Shown piece after piece: positions 15,400 through 25,075 of a stretch of DNA of 63,771 bases. Location of the stretch: contig DHGT01000019.1 in the NCBI GenBank assembly GCA_002402905.1, positions 36,651 through 100,421 of the forward strand, given 5' to 3'. Source of the DNA: Desulfatitalea sp. UBA4791 (lineage in GTDB: Bacteria; Desulfobacterota; Desulfobacteria; Desulfobacterales; Desulfosarcinaceae). Under the pieces are notes generated by a model. That model was given only the letters and a program-made list of their open reading frames with translations. It ran no database searches and had not been told where the DNA came from. Each line of letters begins with the position of its first letter. Positions within the stretch are counted from its first letter, which is position 1. The position numbers and the translations under genes were made by a program.

Positions 15400-17568
15400 T
15401 CAGGCGCACTTGGAATAGCCGCAAACCGGGCAGTTCAGGCATCCCTCGCCATGAACCAGAGGTGAACTGCAATCCGGGCACATGCCGGCCGGCTGGTGAG
15501 ATTCGGTCGGTTCACTGGCGGTCACGTGTTGGAGCACCTGCGCCATGGCATCGGGGCAGGAGAGTACCATTTTCCCGTTTTGCCAGATGGGCGAGGGGCA
15601 CCGGATCCCGCTGAGCTGTTTGATAATGGCCTCCGGCTTGACTCCCGAACGCAACGCCAGAGAAATCAGCCGACCGGCCGCTTCGATCTGAGAAGATGCG
15701 CATCCCCCGGTTTTGCCCATCTGGGCAAACACTTCACACATCCCCAGGTCATCGGAATTGATCGTCACATACAGCTTGCCGCACCCCGTGCTGATCCGTT
15801 CGGTGAGTCCGAAGGTGCGTTGGGGTCTGGGCCGCGGTGCGATGCGATCGTTTTCCGCGCGGGAGTGACCGGCGCTGAGTACTTGATGCTGACGGCTGCC
15901 GTCGCGATAGATGGTGATGCCTTTGCAACCCATTTTGGCGGCACTGAGAAAGACCTGGGCCACCTCGTCCGGTGTGGCATGGGCCGGGAAGTTAACGGTT
16001 TTGGAAACCGCATTGTCAGTATGCTTTTGAAAAGCGGCTTGAATGTTGACATGCCATTGGGGGGCAATATCGTAGGCCGTTCGAAAGATGCGCTGGACCT
16101 TTTCGGGCACGGAGGGGTTGCCCTGCACGGAACCGCTGGCCGCTACCGATTGGACCAGGTCTTCAGAGAAAAACCCCTCTTTTTTTACGATCTGGACGAA
16201 CAAGGGATGCATCTCCGACAAGACTTGATCTTCGAGCACATGGCGCGCATGGGCCACGGCAAACAGCGGCTCGATGCCGCTCGAAGCGCCGGCGATCAAG
16301 CTGATGGTGCCAGTCGGTGCGATGGTGGTTACCGTGGCATTTCTCATGGATGCATAGCGTCCCTCTAATATACTTCCTTTGAAAGCCGGAAAATTGCCCC
16401 GGCGCCGCCCCAGATCTTCAGAGGCACAGCGTGCCTCCCGATGGATAAAGGCCATGATGGTTTCGGCCTGTTCCACGGCCTCGTCTGAATCATAGGGGAT
16501 GGAGAGTTTGATCAGCAGATCGGCGAATCCCATGACGCCCAGTCCGATTTTGCGCGTCAACCGGCTGGCCTTTTCGATTTCAGGCAGGGGGTATTGGTTG
16601 ACTTCGACCACATTGTCCAAAAAGTGCACGGCCAACTGCACGGCCCGTTTCAGCCGGTTGAACATCACCCCTTTGGATGACACCATTTTGGAAAGATTGA
16701 TGGCACCCAGGGTGCACGATTCATAGGGCAGCAAAGGCTGTTCGCCACACGGATTGGTCGCGTCGATGGCGCCGAGGTGGGGAGTGACATTGTCCTGGTT
16801 GATGCGGTCGATGAAGATGACCCCGGGTTCACCGCTACCCCACGCCGATTGCACGATGCGTTCGAATATTTTTTGGGCCGAAACGCTGCGCACGGTTTGG
16901 CCGGTGCGCGGATTGAGGAGTTGGTACCCCTGGCCGCGGGCCAGTGCATCCAGAAAAGTTTGGGTGATGGCCACCGACAAGTTGAAATTGGTCAGCTGTC
17001 CGGGCTGGTCCTTGGCGGCGATGAAGGATTCGATGTCCGGATGATCCACGCGCAGGACTCCCATGTTGGCGCCGCGTCGCGTGCCGCCCTGTTTCACCGC
17101 TTCGGTGGCGGTATCGAAAATGTTGATAAACGACAACGGTCCGCTGGAAACCCCAGCAGTGCTCGATACGGTATCGTTGGCCGGCCGGATGTGTGAAAAG
17201 GAAAAGCCGGTTCCGCCGCCGGATTTGTGGATGATGGCCGTGTGTTTCACGGCATCGAAAATACTCTCGATGCTGTCGCCCACCGGCAATACGAAACAGG
17301 CTGCCAATTGCCCCAATCGGCGGCCGGCATTCATCAAGGTGGGCGAGTTGGGTACGAACCATAATTTGGAAAGCAGGTCGAAAAAGGACGCTTCGGACTG
17401 GGTTACCGCCTTGGAAGATTCGAAGGCCCGGTCTCCCTCGGCCACATGGCGGGCAACGCGGCGCATCATCTCTTCCGGCGTTTCAATGATTTTTCCCGAA
17501 GGGTCTTTGTCCAGATAGCGCTTTTCCAAAACGAGTCTGGCATTGGGTGAAAAGGCAATCTTCATCAT
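15400..17568 (-). CDS. nrdJ: Adenosylcobalamin-dependent (class II) ribonucleotide reductase
   Basis: The 722-residue enzyme makes deoxyribonucleotides with coenzyme B12, independently of oxygen. It shows WFVPNSPTLMNAG (substrate site), HKSGGGTGFSFS, the catalytic NPCGEQPLLPYESC with the radical Cys and Glu, APTGTISLIAGASSGIEP and, at the C-terminus, a Cys-rich zinc ribbon (CPDCSSPL, CPVCGYSKC). Length is normal for the single-chain B12 type. Two adjacent ATGs (17568, 17565) are possible; AGCAGG lies upstream. The leader holds two competing hairpins. No cobalamin riboswitch was recognised. Confidence 0.95.
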   Translation of the reverse strand: MMKIAFSPNARLVLEKRYLDKDPSGKIIETPEEMMRRVARHVAEGDRAFESSKAVTQSEASFFDLLSKLWFVPNSPTLMNAGRRLGQLAACFVLPVGDSIESIFDAVKHTAIIHKSGGGTGFSFSHIRPANDTVSSTAGVSSGPLSFINIFDTATEAVKQGGTRRGANMGVLRVDHPDIESFIAAKDQPGQLTNFNLSVAITQTFLDALARGQGYQLLNPRTGQTVRSVSAQKIFERIVQSAWGSGEPGVIFIDRINQDNVTPHLGAIDATNPCGEQPLLPYESCTLGAINLSKMVSSKGVMFNRLKRAVQLAVHFLDNVVEVNQYPLPEIEKASRLTRKIGLGVMGFADLLIKLSIPYDSDEAVEQAETIMAFIHREARCASEDLGRRRGNFPAFKGSILEGRYASMRNATVTTIAPTGTISLIAGASSGIEPLFAVAHARHVLEDQVLSEMHPLFVQIVKKEGFFSEDLVQSVAASGSVQGNPSVPEKVQRIFRTAYDIAPQWHVNIQAAFQKHTDNAVSKTVNFPAHATPDEVAQVFLSAAKMGCKGITIYRDGSRQHQVLSAGHSRAENDRIAPRPRPQRTFGLTERISTGCGKLYVTINSDDLGMCEVFAQMGKTGGCASSQIEAAGRLISLALRSGVKPEAIIKQLSGIRCPSPIWQNGKMVLSCPDAMAQVLQHVTASEPTESHQPAGMCPDCSSPLVHGEGCLNCPVCGYSKCA

Positions 17569-17590
17569 CTGTACCTGCTCGACAGTCTAT

Positions 17591-17627
17591 GCTGCTCCAG
17601 CGTTCGAAGAGCAGCTTGTTTCTCTTC
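17591..17627 (-). promoter_or_regulatory. Two mutually exclusive hairpins in the nrdJ leader
   Basis: On the nrdJ strand, GAAGAG pairs with CTCTTC (17622-17627 with 17606-17611), while GCTGCTC pairs with GAGCAGC (17609-17615 with 17591-17597). The arms share the central bases, so only one stem can form at a time. The second stem ends about 22 bases before the start codon. This is the geometry of an attenuator or translational switch, but no effector or terminator U-run is visible. Confidence 0.35.
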
Positions 17628-17765
17628 CGGTCGGCTCTGCGCGACAGAAAAGAATCCATTACAGCCATTTTTTAAATAAAAACATAACCATTTTCCGGCC
17701 TTAAGTAAACAGGTGTGCCCCGGCTCGAATGATCAACGGAATGAACGCGGAAACCAATCGCCGTT

Positions 17766-18665
17766 TCACGGTTGTGTATGGAGGGTTTTGATAAACGCCA
17801 TGAAGGTGCGGCACAGGGGGGAAGGGGTGCGGTGCTTGTGACGGGTGAGGTAGAAATGGCGTTTGAAGTCGAGTCCTTCAACCGTGAGGGTCTTCAGCGT
17901 GCCGGCGGTCACATCGTCGGCAACGGCAATGGCCGAAAGAATCGAGATGCCGATATGGCTCTTGATGCTCTGGCGGACGGCCTCGGTGCTGCCCATTTCC
18001 GCCACGACATGGAATCCATCCAACTGGTGGCCGGTTTTTTGGAGATGTCGTTCGATGGCGTGCAGGGTCCCCGATCCGCTTTCGCGGATGATAAACGGCT
18101 CTTGGATCAGTTCGGCCATGGTCACGCTGGAGCGACCGGCCCATTTGTGGTCGCTCGGCACCACCACGCACAATACATCTTCCGTCAGCGGTGTTTGCTC
18201 CAACTGGCTGTCGTCATACCGGGCGCCGACCACGCCAAGTTCGATGCTTCCGGAGCTGATTTTTTCCAGAATCTCCGACGTGTCGCCCACGACAAGGGCG
18301 ATGTGGACGTCGGGGTAGGTGCGGGAAAACTCGCCGATCAGTTGAGGCAGGAGATAACCGCCGGGTATGGTACTGCCCCCAATGGTCAGTCGCCCTTTAA
18401 TTTTTCCTAAGAATTCGGCCAGGGCGGTTTCGGTTTCCTGTTGAAGGGCGAGCAGCCGTTGGGCATAATCGTAGAGCAGTTCCCCGGCTTTGGTCGGAGA
18501 AGCATTGCGGGCCAGCCGGTCGATGAGCTGGGTGCCGAAATGGGTCTCCAGGTCCTTGATGTGGCTGCTGACCGTCGGCTGCGACAGGTGAACCGCTTCT
18601 CCGGCTTTGGAGAAGCTTTTCAGCTCGAGTACTTTGCAGAATATCTTAAGCTGCCATAGATCCAT
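17766..18665 (-). CDS. LysR-family regulator, selenium-metabolism-associated type
   Basis: The 299-residue regulator has an N-terminal winged helix-turn-helix (residues 1-60, SFSKAGEAVHLSQPTVSSHIK) and a periplasmic-binding-type effector domain (about 88-295). The N-terminal sequence closely follows the LysR group that public annotation calls selenium-metabolism-associated, often found near selenium genes; I recall this from memory and could not search. It lies 17 bases downstream of coaD on the same strand, so it may be co-transcribed. Effector and targets unknown. Confidence 0.85.
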   Translation of the reverse strand: MDLWQLKIFCKVLELKSFSKAGEAVHLSQPTVSSHIKDLETHFGTQLIDRLARNASPTKAGELLYDYAQRLLALQQETETALAEFLGKIKGRLTIGGSTIPGGYLLPQLIGEFSRTYPDVHIALVVGDTSEILEKISSGSIELGVVGARYDDSQLEQTPLTEDVLCVVVPSDHKWAGRSSVTMAELIQEPFIIRESGSGTLHAIERHLQKTGHQLDGFHVVAEMGSTEAVRQSIKSHIGISILSAIAVADDVTAGTLKTLTVEGLDFKRHFYLTRHKHRTPSPLCRTFMAFIKTLHTQP

Positions 18666-18682
18666 TGGGTTGCCATCGTCGG

Positions 18683-19171
18683 CTATCGGGTCTTGGTGTA
18701 TTTGGCTTTGACACGCTCGTTGACCAGCGGTGGTACCATGTCGGTGATGTCTCCGCCGAAAATGGCGGCCTCTTTGATGATCGACGAACTGGTGAAAAAC
18801 CAGCGCATGCCGGTCATTAAAAAAACGGTCTCGATTTCCCGGTTGAGTTTGCGGTTCATCAAGGCGAGCTGAAACTCCTTTTCAAAGTCGGATACGGCGC
18901 GCATGCCTCTGAGTATCGCACAGGCACCGTGCGTTTTCGCATAATCGACCAGCAGGCCACCAAAACTGTCAAACGACAGGCCGGGGATATCTTTCATGCA
19001 CTCCCGCAGCATTTCCAACCGTTCGTCAATCGAAAAAAGGGCTTTTTTTTGGGGATTGTTAAGGATGGCGACGATGATGTGGTCAAAGATTTTTCTTCCT
19101 CTTTGAACGATATCCATATGGCCGAAGGTCACGGGGTCGAATGAGCCGGGGTAGATCGCGATTTTTTTCAT
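18683..19171 (-). CDS. coaD: Phosphopantetheine adenylyltransferase
   Basis: The 162-residue cytoplasmic enzyme makes dephospho-CoA from 4'-phosphopantetheine and ATP. It starts MKKIAIYPGSFDPVTFGHMD with the T/H-x-G-H nucleotidyltransferase motif, has the conserved RGMRAVSDFEKEFQ stretch, and FTSSSIIKE near the C-terminus in place of the usual ISSS loop. Length is standard. It follows rsmD in the order usual for many bacteria. Confidence 0.97.
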   Translation of the reverse strand: MKKIAIYPGSFDPVTFGHMDIVQRGRKIFDHIIVAILNNPQKKALFSIDERLEMLRECMKDIPGLSFDSFGGLLVDYAKTHGACAILRGMRAVSDFEKEFQLALMNRKLNREIETVFLMTGMRWFFTSSSIIKEAAIFGGDITDMVPPLVNERVKAKYTKTR

Positions 19172-19262
19172 ATTATCCTTCCATCATGTCGGATACAAAA
19201 ACCAGGGCGATAGATCGCCGCAGATGTCGGCTGTGGATGGGCACCTTCTAGCATGGAAAGTT

Positions 19263-19832
19263 TCAAGATGCAATAATCTCACCGGTAAGCGTCCAAAAGG
19301 TGAGCATGGTCTCGCCATATCGTCGCTGATCTTCGCAGGTCAATCCCGGGACAACGGGCAGGACGTCCCCTTTGGCGGCCTGCTCGACAACGATTCGGGC
19401 ATCAGCGGCCAACGCCTCTTCACGCATCAGATGCACGAGTGCCGGCTGGACCATGTTTTGATGATACGGCGGATCCAAAAAGACCAGATCAAACGCCTGG
19501 CGATAGGGGCGCAGGCAAGACAGGTTTTTCACAATGTCCCATTGAATGATCCGGCTGCGGGTTTCAAGACCGCAAAGGGCGGTATTTTTGCGCAAGACAT
19601 GAATCGTTGCGGATGCCTTGTCGATGAAGACGGCCTGCCTCGCGCCGCGGCTCAAGGCTTCGATGCCCAGAGCGCCGCTACCGGCAAAAAGGTCCAGTAC
19701 GGTGGCGCCGACGGGTTTTGACCCCAGGATGTTGAACAGCGCTTCCCGGACACGGTCGGAGGTGGGGCGGATGGATCTGCCGCTCAAGGATACGAGTTTT
19801 CGTCCTCGCAATGTGCCGCCGATGACGCGCAT
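19263..19832 (-). CDS. rsmD: 16S rRNA (guanine-966 N2) methyltransferase
   Basis: This 189-residue SAM-dependent methyltransferase has the RsmD start MRVIGGTLRGRKL, the SDRVREALFNIL segment, the glycine-rich SAM loop in LDLFAGSGALGIEALSRGA and the catalytic LVFLDPPY. It modifies 16S rRNA in the small subunit. It begins 4 bases after the NtrX-like gene and is followed by coaD after 91 bases. Confidence 0.95.
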   Translation of the reverse strand: MRVIGGTLRGRKLVSLSGRSIRPTSDRVREALFNILGSKPVGATVLDLFAGSGALGIEALSRGARQAVFIDKASATIHVLRKNTALCGLETRSRIIQWDIVKNLSCLRPYRQAFDLVFLDPPYHQNMVQPALVHLMREEALAADARIVVEQAAKGDVLPVVPGLTCEDQRRYGETMLTFWTLTGEIIAS

Positions 19833-19836
19833 GCAG

Positions 19837-21204
19837 TTAGTCGTTCTCTTCGGACAGCTTTTTGATTCTGCGATGCAAATAGCTGCGTTCCACGCCGATG
19901 GACTTGGCCGTATGGGTGATGTTGTTTTCGTTCTCCACCAGTTTGCGCTGGATGAAATGCTGTTCGAATTGCTGCTTGGCCGCTTTTAACTCCTGGATGC
20001 TGAAGAGGGATTCGATTTTTTCGGAACCCGGAGAAATGGTCCCGGGATTGTAGGGCTTGGGCAGATCCTTCACGCCAATGTGTTGATCCGTACTCATGAT
20101 CACCAGGCGTTCGATGAGGTTTTTCAATTCCCTCACATTTCCCGGCCAACTGTATTGCTTCAGCAGGTCTACCGCTTCCACAGACATGCTTTTTTTCAGC
20201 TCCCGGCTTTGCTGCGCCGCCTCGGCCAGAAAGACGTCGACCAAAGTGGAGATGTCCTCGGCCCGATCCCGAAGGCTCGGCACCTCGATGGGCACGACAT
20301 TGAGCCGATAGTAGAGATCTTCGCGAAAAGTGCCTTGCCGGATTTCTTCCTCCAGGCTTTTGTTGGTGGCGGCGATGACGCGTACGTCCACATTCAGGGT
20401 CCTGCTGCCGCCCACCCGTTGAAACTGCTTTTCCTGAAGCACGCGCAAAATTTTGGCTTGGGTTTTCAGGCTCATGTCGGCGATTTCGTCCAGGAAGAGC
20501 GTGCCTTTGTCCGCGAGTTGAAATTTTCCGACTTTTTTACTGTTGGCGCCCGTGAAGGCTCCCTTTTCATGCCCGAACAATTCGCTTTCGATCAACTCCT
20601 CGGGTATGGCGGCGCAATTGACCGCAATGAGGGGTTGGGCGGCGCGCTGGCTCATATGATGAATGTTTCTGGCCACGAGTTCCTTCCCCGTGCCGTTCTC
20701 ACCCTTGATGAGGACCCAGCTATCGCTGGGTGCAACCCTGGCGATGGCGGCCTTCAGCGCTTGAATCGGTCCGCTGTTTCCGGTGATGGCATGCTTGTCG
20801 ATAGTCTTTTTGCGCAGGTATCGATTTTCTTCTTCCAGGCGTCGGAAGTTAAGGGCGTTGTTGATGGCCACGATCACTTTTTCGATGGACAACGGTTTTT
20901 CGATGAAATCAAAGGCACCCAGCTTGGTGGCCTGAACCGCCGTCTCGATGGTGCCATGCCCGGTGATCATGATCGCTTGAATATAGGGGTGGTTCTTTTT
21001 GATCTCTTTGAGCGTCTCGAGGCCATCGATACCGGGCATCCATATGTCGAGCAGCACCAGGTCCGGCGCGTCGGCTTCGATCTGCTGCAGCGCTTCGTAT
21101 CCGTTGGAAGCAGTGGTCACCTCAAAACCCTCGTCCGCCAAGATCCCCTGCAGGGACTGGAGGATGGAGGGCTCGTCATCGACAACGAGTATGGTTGGGT
21201 ACAT
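19837..21204 (-). CDS. NtrX-like sigma-54 response regulator
   Basis: The 455-residue protein has a receiver (1-120; VVDDEPS, Asp in LVLLDIWMPG, Lys in FIEKPLS), a sigma-54-activating AAA domain (about 140-370; GENGTGKELVA Walker A, the GAFTGA loop, LFLDEIADM Walker B) and a Fis-type HTH at the C-terminus (VERSYLHRRIKKL). It is partnered with the NtrY-like kinase encoded 47 bases upstream. Its targets should have -24/-12 promoters. The regulated pathway cannot be told from sequence. Confidence 0.93.
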   Translation of the reverse strand: MYPTILVVDDEPSILQSLQGILADEGFEVTTASNGYEALQQIEADAPDLVLLDIWMPGIDGLETLKEIKKNHPYIQAIMITGHGTIETAVQATKLGAFDFIEKPLSIEKVIVAINNALNFRRLEEENRYLRKKTIDKHAITGNSGPIQALKAAIARVAPSDSWVLIKGENGTGKELVARNIHHMSQRAAQPLIAVNCAAIPEELIESELFGHEKGAFTGANSKKVGKFQLADKGTLFLDEIADMSLKTQAKILRVLQEKQFQRVGGSRTLNVDVRVIAATNKSLEEEIRQGTFREDLYYRLNVVPIEVPSLRDRAEDISTLVDVFLAEAAQQSRELKKSMSVEAVDLLKQYSWPGNVRELKNLIERLVIMSTDQHIGVKDLPKPYNPGTISPGSEKIESLFSIQELKAAKQQFEQHFIQRKLVENENNITHTAKSIGVERSYLHRRIKKLSEEND

Positions 21205-21251
21205 AATACACTTTCCTTTTACGCTCTATGCATCCGAGCTGTTTTTTGTCA

Positions 21252-23483
21252 TCAGACGGGCATTTCAACAACGAATTTGGCTCCCCTTGGAAAATTATCC
21301 TGGACGCTGATCCTGCCGCCATGGTCGGTGATGATGCTGTTAACGATGGTCAGGCCCAATCCCATACCAGTCTTTTTGGTCGAGAAATTGGGTTCGAAGA
21401 GCCGGATTTTGTCATCGTCCGATATGCCCATGCCGTCATCGGTAACCTCCATGCGCACCATGTTAAGTATCGGGTCGTGGGTCACCATGATGCGCACGAC
21501 CCCCTTGATGCGAATGGCCGAAACGGCGTTGTCGACCAGATTGATCATTGCCTGTTTGATTTGCTGCCGGTCGAGATTCATCGGCGGCAAGGCATCTTGT
21601 ATCTCGATTTGAAAATCGATGTTGGGATGCCCCTCGCGGTAGAGCGCGACCGTTTCTTCGATGAGGGGTGCCAGGTCGCACGGTTTGGGGTCAGCTGTCG
21701 GAAAACGGGCGAAGGCTGAAAATTCATTAACCAGATTGCGGATCAGTTCCACGTGGTTGATGATCATCTGGGTGCACTCATCGAAGACCGGTTCATTGAT
21801 CCGTTCGGAGTATTTTCTTTTCAGCCGCTGTGCCGAGAGGCTGATCGGCGTGAGCGGGTTTTTGACTTCGTGGGCAATTCGCCTGGCCACCTCCCGCCAG
21901 GCGGCCATGCGTTGTGCCTTTTCCAGTTCGGTGAGATCGTCGATCACCATGACGATACCGACGTGCTGGTTGCTTTCATCCTTCAGCGCATTAATGTAGA
22001 CCAAAAAACTCCTCGGGCGTCCGGCAATGGCCACGCGGAGTGGAATCTCCATGGTCTCTTTCTGGCTTTGGGGAAGGTTCTCCATAATTTCTTCGGCCAG
22101 CTTGAGGTGCGGCCCCTTGAGGAGCGTCTTGAAATTTTTATTGAGTATTTCGCCGGCTTTCAAGTCGAGCATGCGTTCGGCCGAGGTGTTGAAGGTGATG
22201 ATCGCTCCCTTGGCGTCCAGAGTGATGACACCGGCGGAAACATTTTTCAGCACGATCTCCATGTAGCGCCGACGGGCTTCGATCTCGATATTTTGCTCGC
22301 GAAGCATTTGAGCGGAAAGCTCGAGCTGCTCCCGTCCGGTGCGCAGATCGCGGGTCATTTTATTGAAGGCCGTCACCAGACTTCCGATTTCATCATCGGC
22401 TTGAACTTCGAGAGTAAAACCCAAGTCCCCTTCGGCCACCCGGCGGGTGCCGTCTGCAAGGCGCAGAATGGGGATGGTGATGGTTTTGGCCATATAGAAT
22501 CCCAGCCAGACCGCGCAAAACACGACGAGCAGCGCCACCACGGACAGCGTGATGTAGTAGAAGGTCTGGATCGGGCGTTTCAAGAGGCTGATCTGCTGAT
22601 ATTCTTCAAATCCGCGCTGAATGGATGCCATGCTCTCGGAAATGTCGCTCGAGACATAGACGGAGATCACCACGAAGCCTGAGATTTTTTCGGCCGGCGC
22701 GCCGAATGGAACGGTGCCGATCGTTCGCAGCAATTCCCCTTGCGTGATTTGGGTTGAAACGGTTTGTACGCCGTCGTTTGCGGCAGGCTTAAGCAGATCA
22801 CTGGCCCCGACACGCCCGAAGGGTTCTTGCTCGAGCGTGGGGGCCACCGCATAGGTCAACCGTTCGGCTTTCAGGTCGTATGTTTCGATGGCGTCTAAGT
22901 TAAACTCGCGTTGTACAATCTGGATGTAGTTGGCCAACGCTTCCTGTTTGTCGGCGGCAAATAGATTTTTCCTTTCGATTTGATAGGCGACACGTTCAAG
23001 CAGAAATCGGCTTTCTTGCTCGGCGCGCTCATACATCATGTGCCCGACGCGCAGTGAGTTTGCCAGGGCCTGTTCCACCGGCACATTAAACCAAAACTCG
23101 ATACTGCTGGTGATGAAAGTGATTGAAAAAAGAAACAAAACCGTGGACGGCAGCAATGTCAGGGTCATGAAGGCCATGACCAGGCGGGTACGCAATTTTG
23201 CACCCATGACTTTGCGTTTGCGATCATAAAGCAGTTTGACCAGATTTCGGAATACGAGAAATATGAGGAGCAACAACAACAACAGGTTGATGTTGATCAG
23301 GATGAACATCAAAATCTGATTGGATACCGGAAAATCGGTCCGAAAGTAAATGTTGCGATTGAGAAGGAACGCCAGCAGTCCAACAATGGGGATAATCGCG
23401 AAAATCAGGATGAGTTCGCGTTTACGGCGCCGTTTTTCTTCGTCCGGGAGCTTGGTTTTCAATATTTGCTCGGAACGGTTCAT
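21252..23483 (-). CDS. NtrY-like membrane sensor histidine kinase
   Basis: The 743-residue kinase has two N-terminal membrane helices (about 28-45 and 60-82), a third near 107-127, a periplasmic domain, a fourth near 305-327, a HAMP domain, PAS (about 405-510), HisKA (His in RRIAHEVKNPLTPI) and HATPase (VTDDGMGIS, GMGLGLT). This is the NtrY arrangement. It is co-oriented with its NtrX-like regulator and with a DUF4390 gene 39 bases upstream, a grouping seen in many Deltaproteobacteria. Signal unknown. Confidence 0.92.
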   Translation of the reverse strand: MNRSEQILKTKLPDEEKRRRKRELILIFAIIPIVGLLAFLLNRNIYFRTDFPVSNQILMFILININLLLLLLLIFLVFRNLVKLLYDRKRKVMGAKLRTRLVMAFMTLTLLPSTVLFLFSITFITSSIEFWFNVPVEQALANSLRVGHMMYERAEQESRFLLERVAYQIERKNLFAADKQEALANYIQIVQREFNLDAIETYDLKAERLTYAVAPTLEQEPFGRVGASDLLKPAANDGVQTVSTQITQGELLRTIGTVPFGAPAEKISGFVVISVYVSSDISESMASIQRGFEEYQQISLLKRPIQTFYYITLSVVALLVVFCAVWLGFYMAKTITIPILRLADGTRRVAEGDLGFTLEVQADDEIGSLVTAFNKMTRDLRTGREQLELSAQMLREQNIEIEARRRYMEIVLKNVSAGVITLDAKGAIITFNTSAERMLDLKAGEILNKNFKTLLKGPHLKLAEEIMENLPQSQKETMEIPLRVAIAGRPRSFLVYINALKDESNQHVGIVMVIDDLTELEKAQRMAAWREVARRIAHEVKNPLTPISLSAQRLKRKYSERINEPVFDECTQMIINHVELIRNLVNEFSAFARFPTADPKPCDLAPLIEETVALYREGHPNIDFQIEIQDALPPMNLDRQQIKQAMINLVDNAVSAIRIKGVVRIMVTHDPILNMVRMEVTDDGMGISDDDKIRLFEPNFSTKKTGMGLGLTIVNSIITDHGGRISVQDNFPRGAKFVVEMPV

Positions 23484-23522
23484 GGCGGCAAATCGGTACG
23501 ATTGGATGGGGTTTGAGATGGA

Positions 23523-24092
23523 TCAATAAATAAAGTCGATCGTATACCAATCGGTTTCAAAATCCCACAGGGACATAAAAAACAAAATATAATGCAAATA
23601 AAACGGAAGGGTCAGCTTGCTCAGCTTGGCTTTGGCCCGAATCTGGTATTGCCGGCCCTTTTCAAGTTCGCTCAGAGAAACGATGGAAAGGCTGTCGATT
23701 TCCGACATCAATTTTTTGGCCTCATCAAAAGATTTCACCACGTGCGGTCGATCGCCGTCCCATGACCGCGTGACCATGTACTCTTTCTTGAGGCTGTCAT
23801 ACTTGATGGTGTGCGTTACGGTGATTTCGTTGAGTTCTTTGTCCACCCAAAACCCACGCACGAGTTGTAGATTGATCAGAAAGCTGAAGGTGGCCGGCAC
23901 GCCGCTGTGGATCGTCTCCTCGATCTCCGGTGGAAAAGCGTTTCTGACCGTCAGATAGAACAGCAAATCATCACGGGTGTTGGTCACGATGATGTTGGTC
24001 AGACTGGCATCCTGGGCATGGCTCAAGGGCGGCAGCATGCATATGACACCGCTCAAAAACCATATCAGTAAAGCGCAGGCTTTTGTTTTCAT
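23523..24092 (-). CDS. DUF4390 secreted protein
   Basis: The 189-residue protein has a signal peptide (MKTKACALLIWFLSG then a hydrophobic run ending near SHAQ) and a mostly beta mature region matching the DUF4390 family as remembered: LTNIIVTNTRDDLLFYLTVRNAF, a basic/acidic core and a hydrophobic tail with LPFYLHYILFF that may anchor it. I chose the ATG at 24092 over one at 24122 because it starts a proper signal peptide. It sits before the NtrY-like kinase gene, so it may sense or modify the envelope signal. Confidence 0.75.
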   Translation of the reverse strand: MKTKACALLIWFLSGVICMLPPLSHAQDASLTNIIVTNTRDDLLFYLTVRNAFPPEIEETIHSGVPATFSFLINLQLVRGFWVDKELNEITVTHTIKYDSLKKEYMVTRSWDGDRPHVVKSFDEAKKLMSEIDSLSIVSLSELEKGRQYQIRAKAKLSKLTLPFYLHYILFFMSLWDFETDWYTIDFIY

Positions 24093-24163
24093 TGTGTTTA
24101 TTCGTTTACCTGTTAGGGGCATCGTTGGCGCTGTGCCGAATCGGCATCATAGAGGAACCCCGG

Positions 24164-25075
24164 TTAATTGGCAAGCTGTTTAACAGGTTTTGCGGTGCAG
24201 GTCGCGGCAGTATCGAAGGTGCGTGTTTGCCAAGCCCCTTTTTGTTGGAAGAATCGTTCGAGGAAGGCATGGTTGAAAGCATGCCCGGATCTTTGGGTGA
24301 CGATGTGCGCCATGATGGGCAGGCCCAGCAGTGAAAAGTCGCCGATACAATCAAGGAGCTTGTGGCGCACGAACTCATCCGGATAGCGCAGCCCGCCGGG
24401 GTTCAGGATCTTGTCATGGTCGACGACAATGGCGGTGTCGAGGGAGCCGCCCTGGCCCAGACCGTATTTTTTCATGTATTCTACTTCATGGCGAAAGCCG
24501 AATGTTCGCGCATCGGCAATTTCTTCTGCAAAACAGCCGTCTTGGATGATCGCATCATAGGTTTGAGTTTGTATGAGCGGGTGATCGAATGCAATGGTGC
24601 ACGTCAAGCGGAAATAGGGCGCCGGGTAGGCGCCTACGAATTTTCCTTTTTCTTCCAACTCGATGGGCTCCTGGACGACCAAAAAAATACGTGGGGCGGA
24701 TTGAACCTGGCGCCCGGCGGATTGAAGCATGCGGGCAAACGGACCCGCACTGCCGTCCATGATGGGCAGCTCGTAGTTGTCCACCAGTACGAGCGCATTG
24801 TCGATGCCCAACCCGGCCAGGGCGGCCATCATATGTTCGATGGTGGAGACGATAAAGCCATCCGTGCCGATAACGGTCGCCAGGCTGGTGTCCACCACCT
24901 TGTTAAAGCGTGCCGGGACGCTGGGGCAGTTGGGCAAATCCAGTCGGGCGAACTTGATGCCGTGGTTGACGGGCGCCGGTCGGACATGCAGGTTGACCTG
25001 CTTGCCCGAATGTACGCCGATGCCCGAACAATGCACCTCTTTAGCAATGGTGGTTTGCAAATATCGATGATCCAT
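24164..25075 (-). CDS. lpxC: UDP-3-O-acyl-N-acetylglucosamine deacetylase
   Basis: The 303-residue zinc enzyme carries out the committed step of lipid A synthesis. It shows the family order: TIEHMMAALAGLGIDNA with the zinc His, MDGSAGPF, FDHPLIQTQ, DEFVRHKLLDCIGD with the second zinc His and Asp, and SGHAFNHAF with the general acid His. Its presence means an outer membrane with lipopolysaccharide. It is divergent from comM across a 500-base gap. Length normal. Confidence 0.97.
   Translation of the reverse strand: MDHRYLQTTIAKEVHCSGIGVHSGKQVNLHVRPAPVNHGIKFARLDLPNCPSVPARFNKVVDTSLATVIGTDGFIVSTIEHMMAALAGLGIDNALVLVDNYELPIMDGSAGPFARMLQSAGRQVQSAPRIFLVVQEPIELEEKGKFVGAYPAPYFRLTCTIAFDHPLIQTQTYDAIIQDGCFAEEIADARTFGFRHEVEYMKKYGLGQGGSLDTAIVVDHDKILNPGGLRYPDEFVRHKLLDCIGDFSLLGLPIMAHIVTQRSGHAFNHAFLERFFQQKGAWQTRTFDTAATCTAKPVKQLAN

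Noticed and set aside
17569..17765. Cobalamin riboswitch or NrdR boxes upstream of nrdJ
   Set aside because: No B12-box-like or NrdR-box-like sequence seen; only the paired hairpins were found.
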